Positions 1 through 8,934 of a stretch of DNA of 64,000 nt are shown one piece after another. The translations under genes and the position numbers were made by a program. The stretch covers positions 1-64,000 of the forward strand of contig CAJTCU010000010.1 in NCBI GenBank assembly GCA_910574935.1, given 5' to 3'. The DNA comes from Oscillospiraceae bacterium. GTDB lineage: Bacteria > Bacillota > Clostridia > Oscillospirales > Acutalibacteraceae. Under the pieces are notes generated by a model. It saw only the letters and a program-made list of their open reading frames with translations, was not told where the DNA came from and did no database searches. Positions within the stretch are counted from its first letter, which is position 1, and every line of letters begins with the position of its first letter.

Positions 1-1529
1 CCCGCGATGTGGTGGGTGAGATCGATGTGCTGAAGGACCTGTTCACCGACACCGAGACCAGTATCGCCGGTCTGGAGGACGGCCTTCAGGAGCTGCGGGA
101 GGAGGTCATCAAGCAGGCGGAGAGCCAGGATGATCCCATTGGCACCATTCGATTCATGCCCAGCACCAGTGCCAATGAGAACTGGCTCAAATGCGATGGC
201 AGCTACATCAGCGAGACGAGCTATCCCGAACTGGTCGCTTCCCTTGGAAAGCTGATGCCCAGCGGCGATAAGTTCAGCATCCTTTCCAGCGGCGAGGTTC
301 CTTCGCAGATCAGCAATGGCGTGGTCTATAACGGCAGGCTGTGGGTGTATTCCTTTTCCGCTCGAAAACTGTATGGGATTGACCTCGAAGGAAACGGGCC
401 AATCAAGGCTATCCCCGTCACCAGTTCCAGTCCTTACTTTGCCGACTTCATTGCCCCCAGTATAGCCAAACCGCTTGCTCTTTCCATTGTTCCGCACCAC
501 TCCGGCAACAAGGCCAAGCTGTTTCTGTCACAGTTTCTGATGGGCGGCACAGATAACGCAATTCCTCAAGAGTTTTCCTCGGCAAAATATCTCCTGATTT
601 TTTGTGCAGAGTTTTCAGGCGATGAAGAGGAACTGACAGTGGAGATGCCGTTTTCAACCATAACCAAGGAAAGTGACTCTCGCTATGAGTATCTTCCCAA
701 ATTCAGCCCAGCACTTTATGTGCCTTATGTTGTGGCAAAAATGGTTTCTGGTGTAGAGACCTATTATTGCGCAATTGGTGATCGATACTACACCTACGGT
801 AATTCATCGCCCGGTGCGCTGACCTGGGTCGAGGGAAGCCAAAACGCTACGCTCGTCAACACTTCTATCAGCACAGATGAAACCTACTTCAAAAATCAGC
901 GGTCATGTTACAGTACAAGACATATGGGAGAGCTGGTTTCGGTTTATGCGTATTCAAGCGGCAGCTCAAGATATTATTCGGTCTACTCCAGCCCAGCTAA
1001 TCTGTTTTCCACAGATAGCAGATACACAAACATTTCTATCACCGCAAGAGGTTCAGCCTGCCCACTCAATGTTGCAGGGGATACGAAGGTCCTCAGCACT
1101 TTTGATGTCAACAATTTCACATGGGCATCGACCTCGGATACCAAGGTTGCCAGCATTAAGCTAAACCTTCCCACACCGAGTAGTGCAAAAGTGTTTGTAG
1201 ATGCCGCTGCCTATCTGTGGGGCAAAGGTATCTACCTTATTTTTGTTGGGACTGGCATCATTTTTTCCCGCACTCTGGAGGACGGGTCGTTCGGATATCT
1301 CGACACGACCTCGGTGCTGGGAACGATCACTCAATTCGGCTGGCTTGGCTATTCCCAGGATGAGCAGTCCCTTTACATTCTGGGGCAGGACACCAGTAAT
1401 CGGGTCAAGCTGGCGAAGATCACACTGAACACCAACTTCGACTATGCCACCGATGGCGCATGGCTCCCTATGATCGTCAGCGATGGCCTCCCGGCCTATA
1501 TCAAGGCCAAGAAAACAGAAACCGCATAA
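1..1529 (+). CDS. Phage tail-fibre / collar-like protein, 5' partial
   Basis: The reading frame is open to the left window edge (GTG at 9 is only the first in-window start), so this is the 3' part of a longer gene. Near the visible N-terminus is a short acidic coiled-coil-like stretch, then a tail-collar-like motif (GTIRF...W..CDGSYISETSYPEL, about residues 45-75), typical of receptor-binding tail fibres. The remaining ~400 residues are Ser/Thr/Tyr-rich and beta-like, with no recognised enzyme motif. It lies directly upstream of holin and endolysin genes, the usual position of a tail fibre or host-specificity protein. The assignment rests on the collar motif and this context; the exact role is inferred. 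Confidence 0.7.
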   Translation, partial: RDVVGEIDVLKDLFTDTETSIAGLEDGLQELREEVIKQAESQDDPIGTIRFMPSTSANENWLKCDGSYISETSYPELVASLGKLMPSGDKFSILSSGEVPSQISNGVVYNGRLWVYSFSARKLYGIDLEGNGPIKAIPVTSSSPYFADFIAPSIAKPLALSIVPHHSGNKAKLFLSQFLMGGTDNAIPQEFSSAKYLLIFCAEFSGDEEELTVEMPFSTITKESDSRYEYLPKFSPALYVPYVVAKMVSGVETYYCAIGDRYYTYGNSSPGALTWVEGSQNATLVNTSISTDETYFKNQRSCYSTRHMGELVSVYAYSSGSSRYYSVYSSPANLFSTDSRYTNISITARGSACPLNVAGDTKVLSTFDVNNFTWASTSDTKVASIKLNLPTPSSAKVFVDAAAYLWGKGIYLIFVGTGIIFSRTLEDGSFGYLDTTSVLGTITQFGWLGYSQDEQSLYILGQDTSNRVKLAKITLNTNFDYATDGAWLPMIVSDGLPAYIKAKKTETA

Positions 1530-1601
1530 CGGATGAAAGGCTGTCCGCCGTTTAGCGGATGGCCTTCTATTATACACATTTTTGAAACGGAGGGATTTTC
1601 C

Positions 1602-2021
1602 ATGAAAGAGTTCTGGAACACGATCCAGATGGTGCTCACCGCCGTGGGCGGTTGGCTGGGCTACTTCCTGGGCGGCTGTGACGGCCTCCTCATCGCCCTG
1701 GTGGTGTTCACAGTGGTGGACTACATCACCGGGGTCATGTGCGCCGTCAACGACAAAAAGCTGTCCAGCGAGGTGGGCTTTCGTGGCATCTGCCGGAAGG
1801 TGCTGATCTTCTTCCTGGTGGGGGTGGCGAACATCCTCGATGTGCAGGTCATCGGCACCGGCTCGGTGCTGCGGACTGCCATCATCTTTTTCTACCTGTC
1901 CAACGAGGGTGTCTCCTTGGTGGAGAACGCCGCCCACCTGGGCCTGCCTGTGCCGGAGAAACTGAAGGCTGTGCTGGAGCAGCTCCACGACCGGGCGGAG
2001 AAGGGTGGTGACGGGGAATGA
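1602..2021 (+). CDS. Phage holin, toxin-secretion/phage-lysis (holin_4_1-like) family
   Basis: A 139-aa membrane protein with hydrophobic segments around residues 8-28, 30-48, 66-84 and 88-108 and a charged C-terminal tail. The motif VVDYITGVMCA followed by SSEVGFRGICRK is characteristic of small Firmicutes holins of this family. Holins form inner-membrane holes that release the endolysin. I chose the ATG at 1602 because an ACGGAGGG ribosome site precedes it; a longer in-frame extension to 1533 lacks one. Its stop overlaps the endolysin start (ATGA at 2018-2021), so the two are translationally coupled. Confidence 0.88.
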   Translation: MKEFWNTIQMVLTAVGGWLGYFLGGCDGLLIALVVFTVVDYITGVMCAVNDKKLSSEVGFRGICRKVLIFFLVGVANILDVQVIGTGSVLRTAIIFFYLSNEGVSLVENAAHLGLPVPEKLKAVLEQLHDRAEKGGDGE

Positions 2022-3355
2022 AACTGATTGAAACCATCCTGACTAAGAACCCTTGCTATACCGCTGGCCGGAAGATCACGGTCAAGGGCCTCATGCTTCA
2101 CTCTGTGGGCTGTCCCCAGCCCAGCGCCCAGGTGTTCGTCCGCAACTGGAACAAGGCCAGCTACGACCGGGCCTGCGTCCATGCGTTCATTGACGGCAAC
2201 GATGGCACCGTGTACCAGTGCCTCCCCTGGAACCACCGGGGCTGGCATTGCGGGGCCAGCGGCAACAACACCCACATCGGTGTGGAGATGTGCGAACCGG
2301 GCTGCATCAAGTACACAGGCGGGGCCACTTTCACCTGCTCTGACCTTGCCACCGCCCAGGCCGTTGCCAAGCGCACCTATCAGGCGGCGGTGGAGCTGTT
2401 CGCCATGCTCTGCCAGAAGTTCTCCCTCGACCCTCTGGGGGACGGGGTCATCGTCAGCCACAAGGAGGGCTGCAAGCGGGGCATCGCCTCCAACCACGGC
2501 GACCCGGAGCATCTGTGGACGCAGCTCGGCCTGCCCTACACCATGGACACCTTCCGCAAGGCGGTCAAAGCCGAAATGGGCGACGGGGCCGCCGCTCCCA
2601 GCGGTGTGTCCGGCACGAAGATCATGGGCGCGGCGGTGGCGACTGCGGAGCAGATGCGCACCTACCTTAAGGCCAAAAATCCCAAAGTGGCCCAGAGCGT
2701 TCTGGACATGGTGCCGCTCTATCTGTCCGAGGGAGCGGCGGAGGGTGTGCGGGGCGACATCGCCTTTGCGCAGTCCTGTCTGGAGACCGGAAATTTTGGC
2801 TTCGCTGGCTCCGCCGTCACGCTGGACCAGAATAATTTCTGCGGCATGGGTGTCACCGCCAATGGGCTGAAGGGTAATTCCTTCTCCACGGCCCAGCTCG
2901 GCATCCGGGCGCAGGTGCAGCACCTCAAAGCCTACGCCTCCACCGAGCCGCTGAAGTGTGAGTGCATCGATCCCCGATTTAAGTATGTGGCGCGGGGCTG
3001 CGCCGAGGTGGTGGAATGGCTGGGCCAGCAGGAGAATCCCCAGGGTAAGGGCTGGGCCACCGGTGCGGGCTATGGGGAGAAAATCGTCACCATTCTCAAT
3101 GCTATCCTCGCCACCGCTGGCGGGGCTGCTCCGACTCCGGCTCCTGTCGCCGTTTCCTTCAAGGTGCGGGTGACCGCCACCGACCTCAACATCCGCACAG
3201 GCCCCGGCACCAACACCGCCAAGACCGGGAAGTTCACTGGGGCTGGGGTGTTCACCATCACCGAGGTCAAGGACGGTCCCGGCTCCGCCAAGGGTTGGGG
3301 CAGACTGAAATCCGGCGCGGGGTGGATTGCCTTGGACTACGCGCAGAAAATTTGA
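2018..3355 (+). CDS. Phage endolysin: amidase + glucosaminidase-like + SH3 domains
   Basis: A 445-aa cell-wall hydrolase. Residues ~20-180 form an N-acetylmuramoyl-L-alanine amidase (Amidase_2): MLHSVG near the start, HRGWHCG and NNTHIGVEMCEPG supply the zinc/active-site region. Residues ~205-365 resemble an endo-beta-N-acetylglucosaminidase/Flg_hydro domain (FAQSCLETGNFGFAGS, NNFCGMGV). Residues ~380-445 are a bacterial SH3 domain (TDLNIRTGPGTN, GWGRLKSGAGWIALDY) for wall binding. Two catalytic domains in one lysin are common in Clostridia phages. It acts on host peptidoglycan after holin opening. It is the last structural or lysis gene and is followed by a strong terminator. Confidence 0.92.
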   Translation: MKLIETILTKNPCYTAGRKITVKGLMLHSVGCPQPSAQVFVRNWNKASYDRACVHAFIDGNDGTVYQCLPWNHRGWHCGASGNNTHIGVEMCEPGCIKYTGGATFTCSDLATAQAVAKRTYQAAVELFAMLCQKFSLDPLGDGVIVSHKEGCKRGIASNHGDPEHLWTQLGLPYTMDTFRKAVKAEMGDGAAAPSGVSGTKIMGAAVATAEQMRTYLKAKNPKVAQSVLDMVPLYLSEGAAEGVRGDIAFAQSCLETGNFGFAGSAVTLDQNNFCGMGVTANGLKGNSFSTAQLGIRAQVQHLKAYASTEPLKCECIDPRFKYVARGCAEVVEWLGQQENPQGKGWATGAGYGEKIVTILNAILATAGGAAPTPAPVAVSFKVRVTATDLNIRTGPGTNTAKTGKFTGAGVFTITEVKDGPGSAKGWGRLKSGAGWIALDYAQKI

Positions 3356-3368
3356 TAGGTACCGCAAA

Positions 3369-3410
3369 GGCCCGCTGGGGAGTTTTCTCCCTGGCGGGCA
3401 TATTTTTTTA
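3369..3410 (+). terminator. Rho-independent terminator after the lysis module
   Basis: Hairpin with arms GCCCGCTGGGGAG and CTCCCTGGCGGGC around a TTTT loop, followed within a few bases by a T-run (TATTTTTTTA). It ends the phage late transcript before the integration module. Confidence 0.85.
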
Positions 3411-3470
3411 CTTTCTGTACCCTGACAGTCCCGCCTCTTTTTCTGGGTACCCCGAAGGAGGTGCGACTTT

Positions 3471-3880
3471 ATGACCACCGAACAGAAATCAAAGATCCTA
3501 TCCTTACGAGATTCAGGTCATGGCTATGCCGCTATTGCCGCCAAGGTTGGTATTTCAAAGGACACCGTGAAGAGTTTTTGCTGCCGGAACGGTGCGGCTG
3601 GTATCCGGGCAGCAAAGCAAGCGGAACAGCGGAACCGCTGCCCTCAGTGCGAAAAAAACTGATTCAAGCGGAAAAGCAAAAACCCCGGCGGTTCTGCTCT
3701 GACCAGTGCAGACAGGCGTGGTGGAACGCCCACCCGGAGATGGTCAAACAAAAAGCGGTTTACAGCTTTGTCTGCCCCACTTGCGGAAAGCCGTTCACCG
3801 CTTACGGCAACAGCCGCCGAAAATACTGCTCCCACCAGTGCTATGTGCAGGCCCGGTTCCAAGGGGGTACAGTGACATGA
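3471..3880 (+). CDS. HTH + zinc-ribbon protein of the recombinase cassette, likely made by -1 frameshift
   Basis: The zero-frame ORF (63 codons, 3471-3662) encodes a sigma-like helix-turn-helix (YAAIAAKVGISKDTVKSF) and the first half of a zinc ribbon (CPQCEKN), then stops at TGA 3660. The -1 frame continues without a break from 3659 to 3880 with FCSDQCRQAWWNAHPE, CPTCGKPF and KYCSHQC, the rest of the zinc-binding protein. The exact heptamer A_AAA_AAC sits in frame at 3653-3659, immediately before the stop. A -1 shift gives a 136-aa HTH/Zn-ribbon fusion, which is how I recall proteins of this cassette being made, as one chain. It could instead be an A-tract indel. An RBS (GAAGGAGG) precedes the ATG. 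The product probably regulates or assists the recombinases downstream. Confidence 0.7.
3653..3659 (+). other. Canonical -1 ribosomal slippery heptamer A_AAA_AAC
   Basis: In the zero frame the codons are GAA AAA AAC TGA, so the heptamer is exactly phased X_XXY_YYZ and the stop codon follows at once. The bases after the stop (to about 3700) contain CGG/CCG runs that could fold, but no strong pseudoknot was identified by eye. Confidence 0.6.
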
Positions 3881-4044
3881 CGAAGGAGCAACTCCACCGG
3901 GAAATCCTCTACCACGTCAGCCTCGCGCCATTCCGCCAACTGTTGGAAGATGGGCACGTCTCCCGGTCAGATTACGATAAAATCGATACAATCTTAGCAC
4001 AAAAGTACCGCCCGATCTTTGTGAACATTATGCCGCAGAATTGA
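3877..4044 (+). CDS. Small SHOCT-like protein of the recombinase cassette
   Basis: A 55-aa protein beginning MTKEQLHREILYHVS and containing LLEDGHVSRSDYDKIDTILAQKY. The short helix-turn 'leads to (I/L)S..DY..I...L..KY' pattern resembles the SHOCT/short C-terminal domain family often encoded just upstream of large serine recombinases in Clostridia. Its ATG overlaps the stop of the HTH/zinc-ribbon gene (ATGA at 3877-3880), so it is translationally coupled to the -1 frame product, which supports that frame being translated. The function is unknown; it is perhaps a recombination accessory factor. Confidence 0.65.
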   Translation: MTKEQLHREILYHVSLAPFRQLLEDGHVSRSDYDKIDTILAQKYRPIFVNIMPQN

Positions 4045-4098
4045 GTGGATAACCGGGGAAAACAGAGGTAATATGCTACCTACCGAAGGAGGTGTCCC

Positions 4099-5388
4099 AT
4101 GAACAAGCACATTTTTGACATCACACCAACGCCAAAAGAGAGCATCCGAAAACGGCGGGTAGCAGCCTATGCCAGGGTGTCCTGCGGCAAGGACGCCATG
4201 CTCCTTTCCTTGGCGGCGCAGATCGATTACTATCGCGATTTTATTCGCAACGATCCGGACTGGGACTTCGCCGGGGTCTATGCGGACGAGGCCACGACAG
4301 GTACGAAAGAGGATCGGGAGCAGTTCCAGCGATTGCTGGCGGACTCCCGTGCCGGGGCCATCGACATGGTTCTTACCAAGAGCATTTCCCGGTTCGCTCG
4401 GAACACCGTCACCCTGCTGGAAACCGTGCGGGAGTTGAAAGCCTTGGGTGTGGAGGTCTGGTTTGAGGAGCAGAACATCTACACATTCACCGCCGATGGT
4501 GAGATGGCTCTCACCCTTTTGGCATCCTTTGCCCAGGCCGAGAGCCTGTCTTGCAGCGACAACTGCAAGTGGCGCATTCGCAAGGGCTTTGAGGTGGGCC
4601 GGGCCAACAGCTGCACCATGCTGGGCTACCGTCTGGTGGACGGTGTGTTCACCCTCGTGCCGGAGGAGGCGGAGACAGCCAGGCGGATTTTCGCCCTCTA
4701 TCTCTCCGGACTTGGAACACAGAAGATTTGTAAAATCCTCAATGAAGAGGGCGTTCCCACCCGGCTGGGCTGTGAATGGCATCCCAGCGCCATTCGGACG
4801 ATTCTGGAAAATGAGAAGTACGCGGGAGACTTGCTCCTGCAAAAGACCTTCCGTCTGGACCATCTGTCCAAGAAACAGGTGGACAACACTGGGCAGCTCC
4901 CACAGTTCTATGTGGAGGATGACCACGAGGCCACCATCAGCCGGGAAGATTTCTCGGCGGCACAGGCGGAACTGGCCCGGCGGAGATCGGCCCACACAGG
5001 AGAGCGGGGTACGCCCAGCGCGTTCACCGGGCTGATCCGCTGCTCCGGCTGCGGAAAGAACTACCGCCGGAAAACCACCGCCAGCGGTGTGGCCTGGTGC
5101 TGCTCTACCTATAACACCAGGGGCAAGCGGTACTGCCCCACCTCCAAGGCCATCCCGGAGGGGACGCTAAAAGCGGCCTGCGCCCAGGTGCTGGGGCTAC
5201 GCTCCTTTGAGGACGAGGCATTTGCCGCCGCAGTTACGGCCATAGATGCCTGCCCGGACAACCTCCTGCGGTTCCATTTCCGGGATGGTCACACAGAGGA
5301 GTACCGCTGGCAAGACCGCTCCCGCCGGGAGAGCTGGACAGCGGAGATGCGGGAGACGGCGCGGCAGAGAGCGCTGGCGAGGAGGTGA
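4099..5388 (+). CDS. Large serine recombinase 1 of three
   Basis: A 429-aa site-specific recombinase. The N-terminal resolvase domain (~residues 18-160) contains AAYARVSCGKD with the nucleophilic Ser, TKSISRFARNTV and LASFAQAES. The recombinase domain (~175-285) has GYRLVDGVFTLVPEEA and the zinc ribbon begins at CSGCGKNYRRK (about residue 314), with a second Cys pair near WCCSTYNTRGKRYC. It is shorter than its two neighbours and lacks a long C-terminal coiled coil. An RBS (GAAGGAGG) precedes the ATG. Its stop overlaps the ribosome site of recombinase 2. Three-recombinase cassettes occur at the ends of Clostridia prophages and ICEs; this one most likely integrates the adjoining prophage. Confidence 0.9.
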   Translation: MNKHIFDITPTPKESIRKRRVAAYARVSCGKDAMLLSLAAQIDYYRDFIRNDPDWDFAGVYADEATTGTKEDREQFQRLLADSRAGAIDMVLTKSISRFARNTVTLLETVRELKALGVEVWFEEQNIYTFTADGEMALTLLASFAQAESLSCSDNCKWRIRKGFEVGRANSCTMLGYRLVDGVFTLVPEEAETARRIFALYLSGLGTQKICKILNEEGVPTRLGCEWHPSAIRTILENEKYAGDLLLQKTFRLDHLSKKQVDNTGQLPQFYVEDDHEATISREDFSAAQAELARRRSAHTGERGTPSAFTGLIRCSGCGKNYRRKTTASGVAWCCSTYNTRGKRYCPTSKAIPEGTLKAACAQVLGLRSFEDEAFAAAVTAIDACPDNLLRFHFRDGHTEEYRWQDRSRRESWTAEMRETARQRALARR

Positions 5389-5393
5389 ACGGC

Positions 5394-7043
5394 ATGGCGG
5401 AAAAGAAAGTGCGGAAAATCGAGGCGACTGCCCCTTTGCGGACGGCGCAAGCCTTCACCCCGGTAAAAAAGCGCCGGGTGGCGGCTTATGCACGTGTGTC
5501 TACCGACAAGGACGAGCAGCAGAACAGCTACGAAGCCCAAGTGGACTACTACACAACCCACATCCAAGGCAACCCGGAGTGGATCTTCGCCGGGGTCTAC
5601 TCTGACGCCGGAATCACCGGCACCAGCATGAAAAAGCGGGACGGGTTCAATCAGATGGTGGCGGATGCCCTCGCCGGAAAAATTGATCTGATCCTTACCA
5701 AATCGGTGAGCCGCTTTGCCCGGAACACGGTGGACAGCCTGACCACCGTCCGCAAGCTGAAGGAAAAGGGCGTGGAGGTCTACTTTGAAAAGGAAAACAT
5801 TTACACATTAGACTCCAAGGGCGAACTGCTCATTACCATCATGTCCAGCCTTGCCCAGGAGGAGGCCCGGAATATCAGCGACAACACCGCGTGGGGCCAG
5901 CGTAAACGGTTCGCGGACGGCAAAATGAGCCTGGGCTACTCCCACTTCCTCGGCTACAAAAAGGGAGCGGAGGACGGTGAGATGGAAATCATAGAGGAGG
6001 AAGCGGTGGTTGTCCGGCGCATCTACACAGAGTTTCTGGCGGGGAAATCCACCTATGACATCGCCGCCCGTCTCACGGAGGACGGTATCCCCACCCCGGC
6101 GAAAAAGGCTACTTGGCACGCCAGCACGGTAGAGAGCATCCTCCACAATGAGAAATATAAGGGGGACGCGATCTTACAAAAACGGTTTACAGTGAATTTT
6201 TTGTCCAAGAAAACGAAGAAAAATGAGGGTGAGTACCCCCAATACTACATCGAGAATAATCATCCCGCCATCATCCGCCCGGAGGTGTTCGAGATGGTGC
6301 AGGAGGAGTTCCACAGGCGTCAAGCGGCGGGTGGCCACGCCCAGTGCAAGACTCCGTTTTCCGGCAGGATCGTCTGCGCTGACTGCGGCGGATTCTATGG
6401 CAGAAAGGTCTGGCACGCCGGGAGCAAGTACGCCAAAGTCCACTGGCACTGCAATAACAAATTCCAGAAGCGATGCTACTGCTCCACGCACACCCTCAAG
6501 GAGGAGAATATCGAGCAATGCTTTGTGGCCGCGTTCAACGGCCTGCTGGCCCGGAAAGCGGAAATCACGGAAAACTACGCCCTCTGCCTGGACGCCATCA
6601 CCGATACTTCTGCGTATCAGGCGCGGCTGGATGCCATCAACCGGGAATGCGGCGAACTATCCACTCTCATCAACGCTCTGCTCCAAAAGGGCAGCAAGCA
6701 GAGCGGTTCCCTCCAGGAGATCAACCGCCAGTATGAAGAATATGTGGCCCGGTATGACGCGCTCCAGCAGGAGAAACAGGAGGTCAGCGCACAGATCGCT
6801 CTCTGCGCCGCCAAGCGAGTGCAGGTGGGCGCGTTCCTCGCCGAACTGGAAAAGCGAAAAACACCGCTGACCAAGTTCGACCCGCTGGTCTGGCAGGCCA
6901 CCCTCAACTATATGAAGGTGCATCCGGACTGCACCGTGACCTTTGTATTCCGGGACGGGACAGAGGTCTCCCGGCCTATCGAGCCTGGTGTGCGCCAGTA
7001 CAAAAAGCGCAAGGGAACGGGGGGAACCACTAATGGCGAATGA
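5394..7043 (+). CDS. Large serine recombinase 2 of three
   Basis: A 549-aa recombinase. The resolvase domain carries AAYARVSTDKDEQQNSYEAQ (catalytic Ser), SDAGITGTSMKKR, TKSVSRFARNTV and IMSSLAQEEARN. The recombinase domain follows, then a zinc ribbon (CADCGGFYGRKVWH ... CYCSTHTL) and a long coiled-coil region (~430-510) used for synapsis control in this family. I prefer the ATG at 5394 over the GTG at 5385 because GGAGG (5381-5385) is 8 bases before it. It overlaps recombinase 3 by 11 bases. Its C-terminal half is clearly homologous to the remnant at 12.96-13.76 kb. Confidence 0.9.
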   Translation: MAEKKVRKIEATAPLRTAQAFTPVKKRRVAAYARVSTDKDEQQNSYEAQVDYYTTHIQGNPEWIFAGVYSDAGITGTSMKKRDGFNQMVADALAGKIDLILTKSVSRFARNTVDSLTTVRKLKEKGVEVYFEKENIYTLDSKGELLITIMSSLAQEEARNISDNTAWGQRKRFADGKMSLGYSHFLGYKKGAEDGEMEIIEEEAVVVRRIYTEFLAGKSTYDIAARLTEDGIPTPAKKATWHASTVESILHNEKYKGDAILQKRFTVNFLSKKTKKNEGEYPQYYIENNHPAIIRPEVFEMVQEEFHRRQAAGGHAQCKTPFSGRIVCADCGGFYGRKVWHAGSKYAKVHWHCNNKFQKRCYCSTHTLKEENIEQCFVAAFNGLLARKAEITENYALCLDAITDTSAYQARLDAINRECGELSTLINALLQKGSKQSGSLQEINRQYEEYVARYDALQQEKQEVSAQIALCAAKRVQVGAFLAELEKRKTPLTKFDPLVWQATLNYMKVHPDCTVTFVFRDGTEVSRPIEPGVRQYKKRKGTGGTTNGE

Positions 7044-8406
7044 GAAAACGGTCACACCCATCTATCAGAAACTGCCGGAAAAAGGCGTTCTGCGGGTCGC
7101 GGCCTACTGCCGGGTGTCCAGCAGCCAGGATGAGCAGCTTCACGGCCTTGTCGCCCAGATCAGCCACTACACGCAAGTCCTCTCCGGGGATGCGTCCTGC
7201 CAGTTTGTTGGTATCTACGCTGACAGAGGCATTTCCGGCACCCAGGTGAAAAACCGGGCGGAGTTCCTGCGGCTCATGGAGGACTGCCGCGCGGGGCTGG
7301 TGGATCAGATTATCACCAAGAGCGTGTCCCGGTTTGGACGCAACACCGTGGACACGCTCCTCTATACCCGCGAACTGCGGAACTTGGGCATTGATGTCTA
7401 CTTTGAAAAGGAACATCTGCATTCCTGCTCGGCGGAGGGTGAACTGATGCTGACCCTCATGGCGGCGCTGGCGGAGTCCGAAGCGGAGAATATGTCCGAG
7501 AACATCAAGTGGGGCAAGCGGCGCAGGTACGAAAAGGGCTGCGTGGAGAGTCTCGCCCTCGCCAACCTCTACGGCTATCGCAAGGACGGCGATGCGCTGG
7601 ATATGGTCCCAGAGGAAGCGGCGGTCATCCGGCGTATCTACTCCGAGTTTCTGGATGGCCTGAACTATGAGCAGATTTCCCAAGGACTGAATGCGGACGG
7701 CATCCCCACCCGGCGGGGCAATGATGTGTGGTTCAACCGCACCGTGATGAATGTACTCATCAATGAGAAATACATGGGGGACTGCCTGTTTCAAAAGACA
7801 TTTCATATTGATCCGATTTCCCACAAAAAAGTTCCCAACAAGGGCCAGTTGCCCCAATACTATCTGGAGGACTGCGTTCCGGCCATCGTCTCCAAGGAAG
7901 TCTGGAAGCTCGCGCAGTTAGAGATACAGCGCCGTCAGACCTGGAAACCCATGTCCTCTGTGGAGCTGCCCTTCAAAAACCGGATCATCTGCGGCTCCTG
8001 CGGGAGCGGCGTGGTGCAGTATTATGCCAAGCGCAAGAGTGGCACCCTTGAAACCATGTGGCGCTGCGGGCGCTGGCGTAAGGGGAAAGCCAGGGGTGAG
8101 GGCCTGCCCCTCTGCGCCCAGACAAAAATCCCGCTGGACGCCCCTGAGAAAGCCTTCGTCCGGGCGTGGAACCTGGTGGTCAGCAAGAAACTGCAATACG
8201 GCGCGGCTCTGCGCCGGAAAGCGGAAACTGCCGGGGACACGCTCACCCGCTACCGGGCAAAGGAGATGCTCTGGCTGCTGGACGAGGTGGGCAAACTGGC
8301 AGCGTTCGACTACTACTTCTCGCTAAAGGTGCTGGATCACATGGAACTGACGCCGGACGGAAAACTGGCGGTAGTGTTTCTGTCCGGGATTCGACTGACG
8401 ATCTGA
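7033..8406 (+). CDS. Large serine recombinase 3 of three
   Basis: A 457-aa recombinase. The catalytic domain includes AAYCRVSSSQDEQLHGL (Ser nucleophile), ADRGISGTQVKNR, TKSVSRFGRNTVDTLLYTR and LMAALAESEAEN; recombinase and zinc-ribbon domains follow (ICGSCGSGVVQYY ... LCAQTKI). The start at 7033 lies inside the end of recombinase 2; GGGG-rich sequence upstream acts as the ribosome site. The overlapping frames imply that the three recombinases are made together, perhaps as a hetero-oligomeric integration/excision machine. It ends only 6 bp from a convergent minus-strand gene, so the element boundary must be close. Confidence 0.9.
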   Translation: MANEKTVTPIYQKLPEKGVLRVAAYCRVSSSQDEQLHGLVAQISHYTQVLSGDASCQFVGIYADRGISGTQVKNRAEFLRLMEDCRAGLVDQIITKSVSRFGRNTVDTLLYTRELRNLGIDVYFEKEHLHSCSAEGELMLTLMAALAESEAENMSENIKWGKRRRYEKGCVESLALANLYGYRKDGDALDMVPEEAAVIRRIYSEFLDGLNYEQISQGLNADGIPTRRGNDVWFNRTVMNVLINEKYMGDCLFQKTFHIDPISHKKVPNKGQLPQYYLEDCVPAIVSKEVWKLAQLEIQRRQTWKPMSSVELPFKNRIICGSCGSGVVQYYAKRKSGTLETMWRCGRWRKGKARGEGLPLCAQTKIPLDAPEKAFVRAWNLVVSKKLQYGAALRRKAETAGDTLTRYRAKEMLWLLDEVGKLAAFDYYFSLKVLDHMELTPDGKLAVVFLSGIRLTI

Positions 8407-8412
8407 CAGCGC

Positions 8413-8901
8413 TCAGCGCGGGAGCAGGATCACCGGCACGTTGCGCCGCCTTGCGTATTCTATGGTGTTCCGCGTCCCGCTGGGCTGGCCGTTATAGACG
8501 GCGATCACCCGCGCTGAGTGGTCCACCATCCACTGGTTCCGCCGCTGAAAACAATCCCTACTGTATCCGGGACAGATGAACCGCACCAGATCGGCTTGCT
8601 TCATTACCCGGCGGTACCGCTCCTGCCACTCCCGGCTCCAGCGGCTCTCAAAGCCCCGGTAGGGGCTGGCACAAATCAGCCGAACTGCCGCCCCCTCGTC
8701 TCGAAGGGCCAGCACGACCTCCGCCGCCCAGAGATCGACTCCTCTCGCCATCCCCGATATGAATGTCTGAAATCCGCCAGCAATCGCTGTGCGGATTTCT
8801 TCTTTTAGGCAGGAAATGACTTCTGATTCAGGCATTCCCAGCCGTTCCGGCCTATGCCCGGTGAAGCAGCACCGATGCTGCCGCAGCTCCTGTTCTGACA
8901 T
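8413..8901 (-). CDS. SLOG (DUF1273/YpsA-like) family protein
   Basis: A 162-aa Rossmann-like protein starting MSEQELRQHRCCFTGHRPERL, with ISGMARGVDLWAAEVVL and VIAVYNGQPSGTRNTIEYARR. These are the nucleotide-binding GMARGVD and GTRNTIEYA signatures of the SLOG superfamily. Members are thought to bind nucleotide-derived ligands and recur in mobile and defence contexts. ATG 8901 is preferred because GGAGGAGG lies 8 bases upstream; the upstream GTG (8919) sits inside that RBS. It diverges from the XRE gene at 9019 and shares the control region between them. The biochemical role here is not shown by sequence. Confidence 0.8.
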   Translation of the reverse strand: MSEQELRQHRCCFTGHRPERLGMPESEVISCLKEEIRTAIAGGFQTFISGMARGVDLWAAEVVLALRDEGAAVRLICASPYRGFESRWSREWQERYRRVMKQADLVRFICPGYSRDCFQRRNQWMVDHSARVIAVYNGQPSGTRNTIEYARRRNVPVILLPR

Positions 8902-8934
8902 TTTACCGTCCTCCTCCACTGGTTAATACAGTTC

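Noticed and set aside
1892-3478. 528-codon minus-strand ORF opposite the endolysin
   Set aside because: Shadow of the GC-rich lysis genes; Gly/Arg/His-rich composition, no domain, no RBS.
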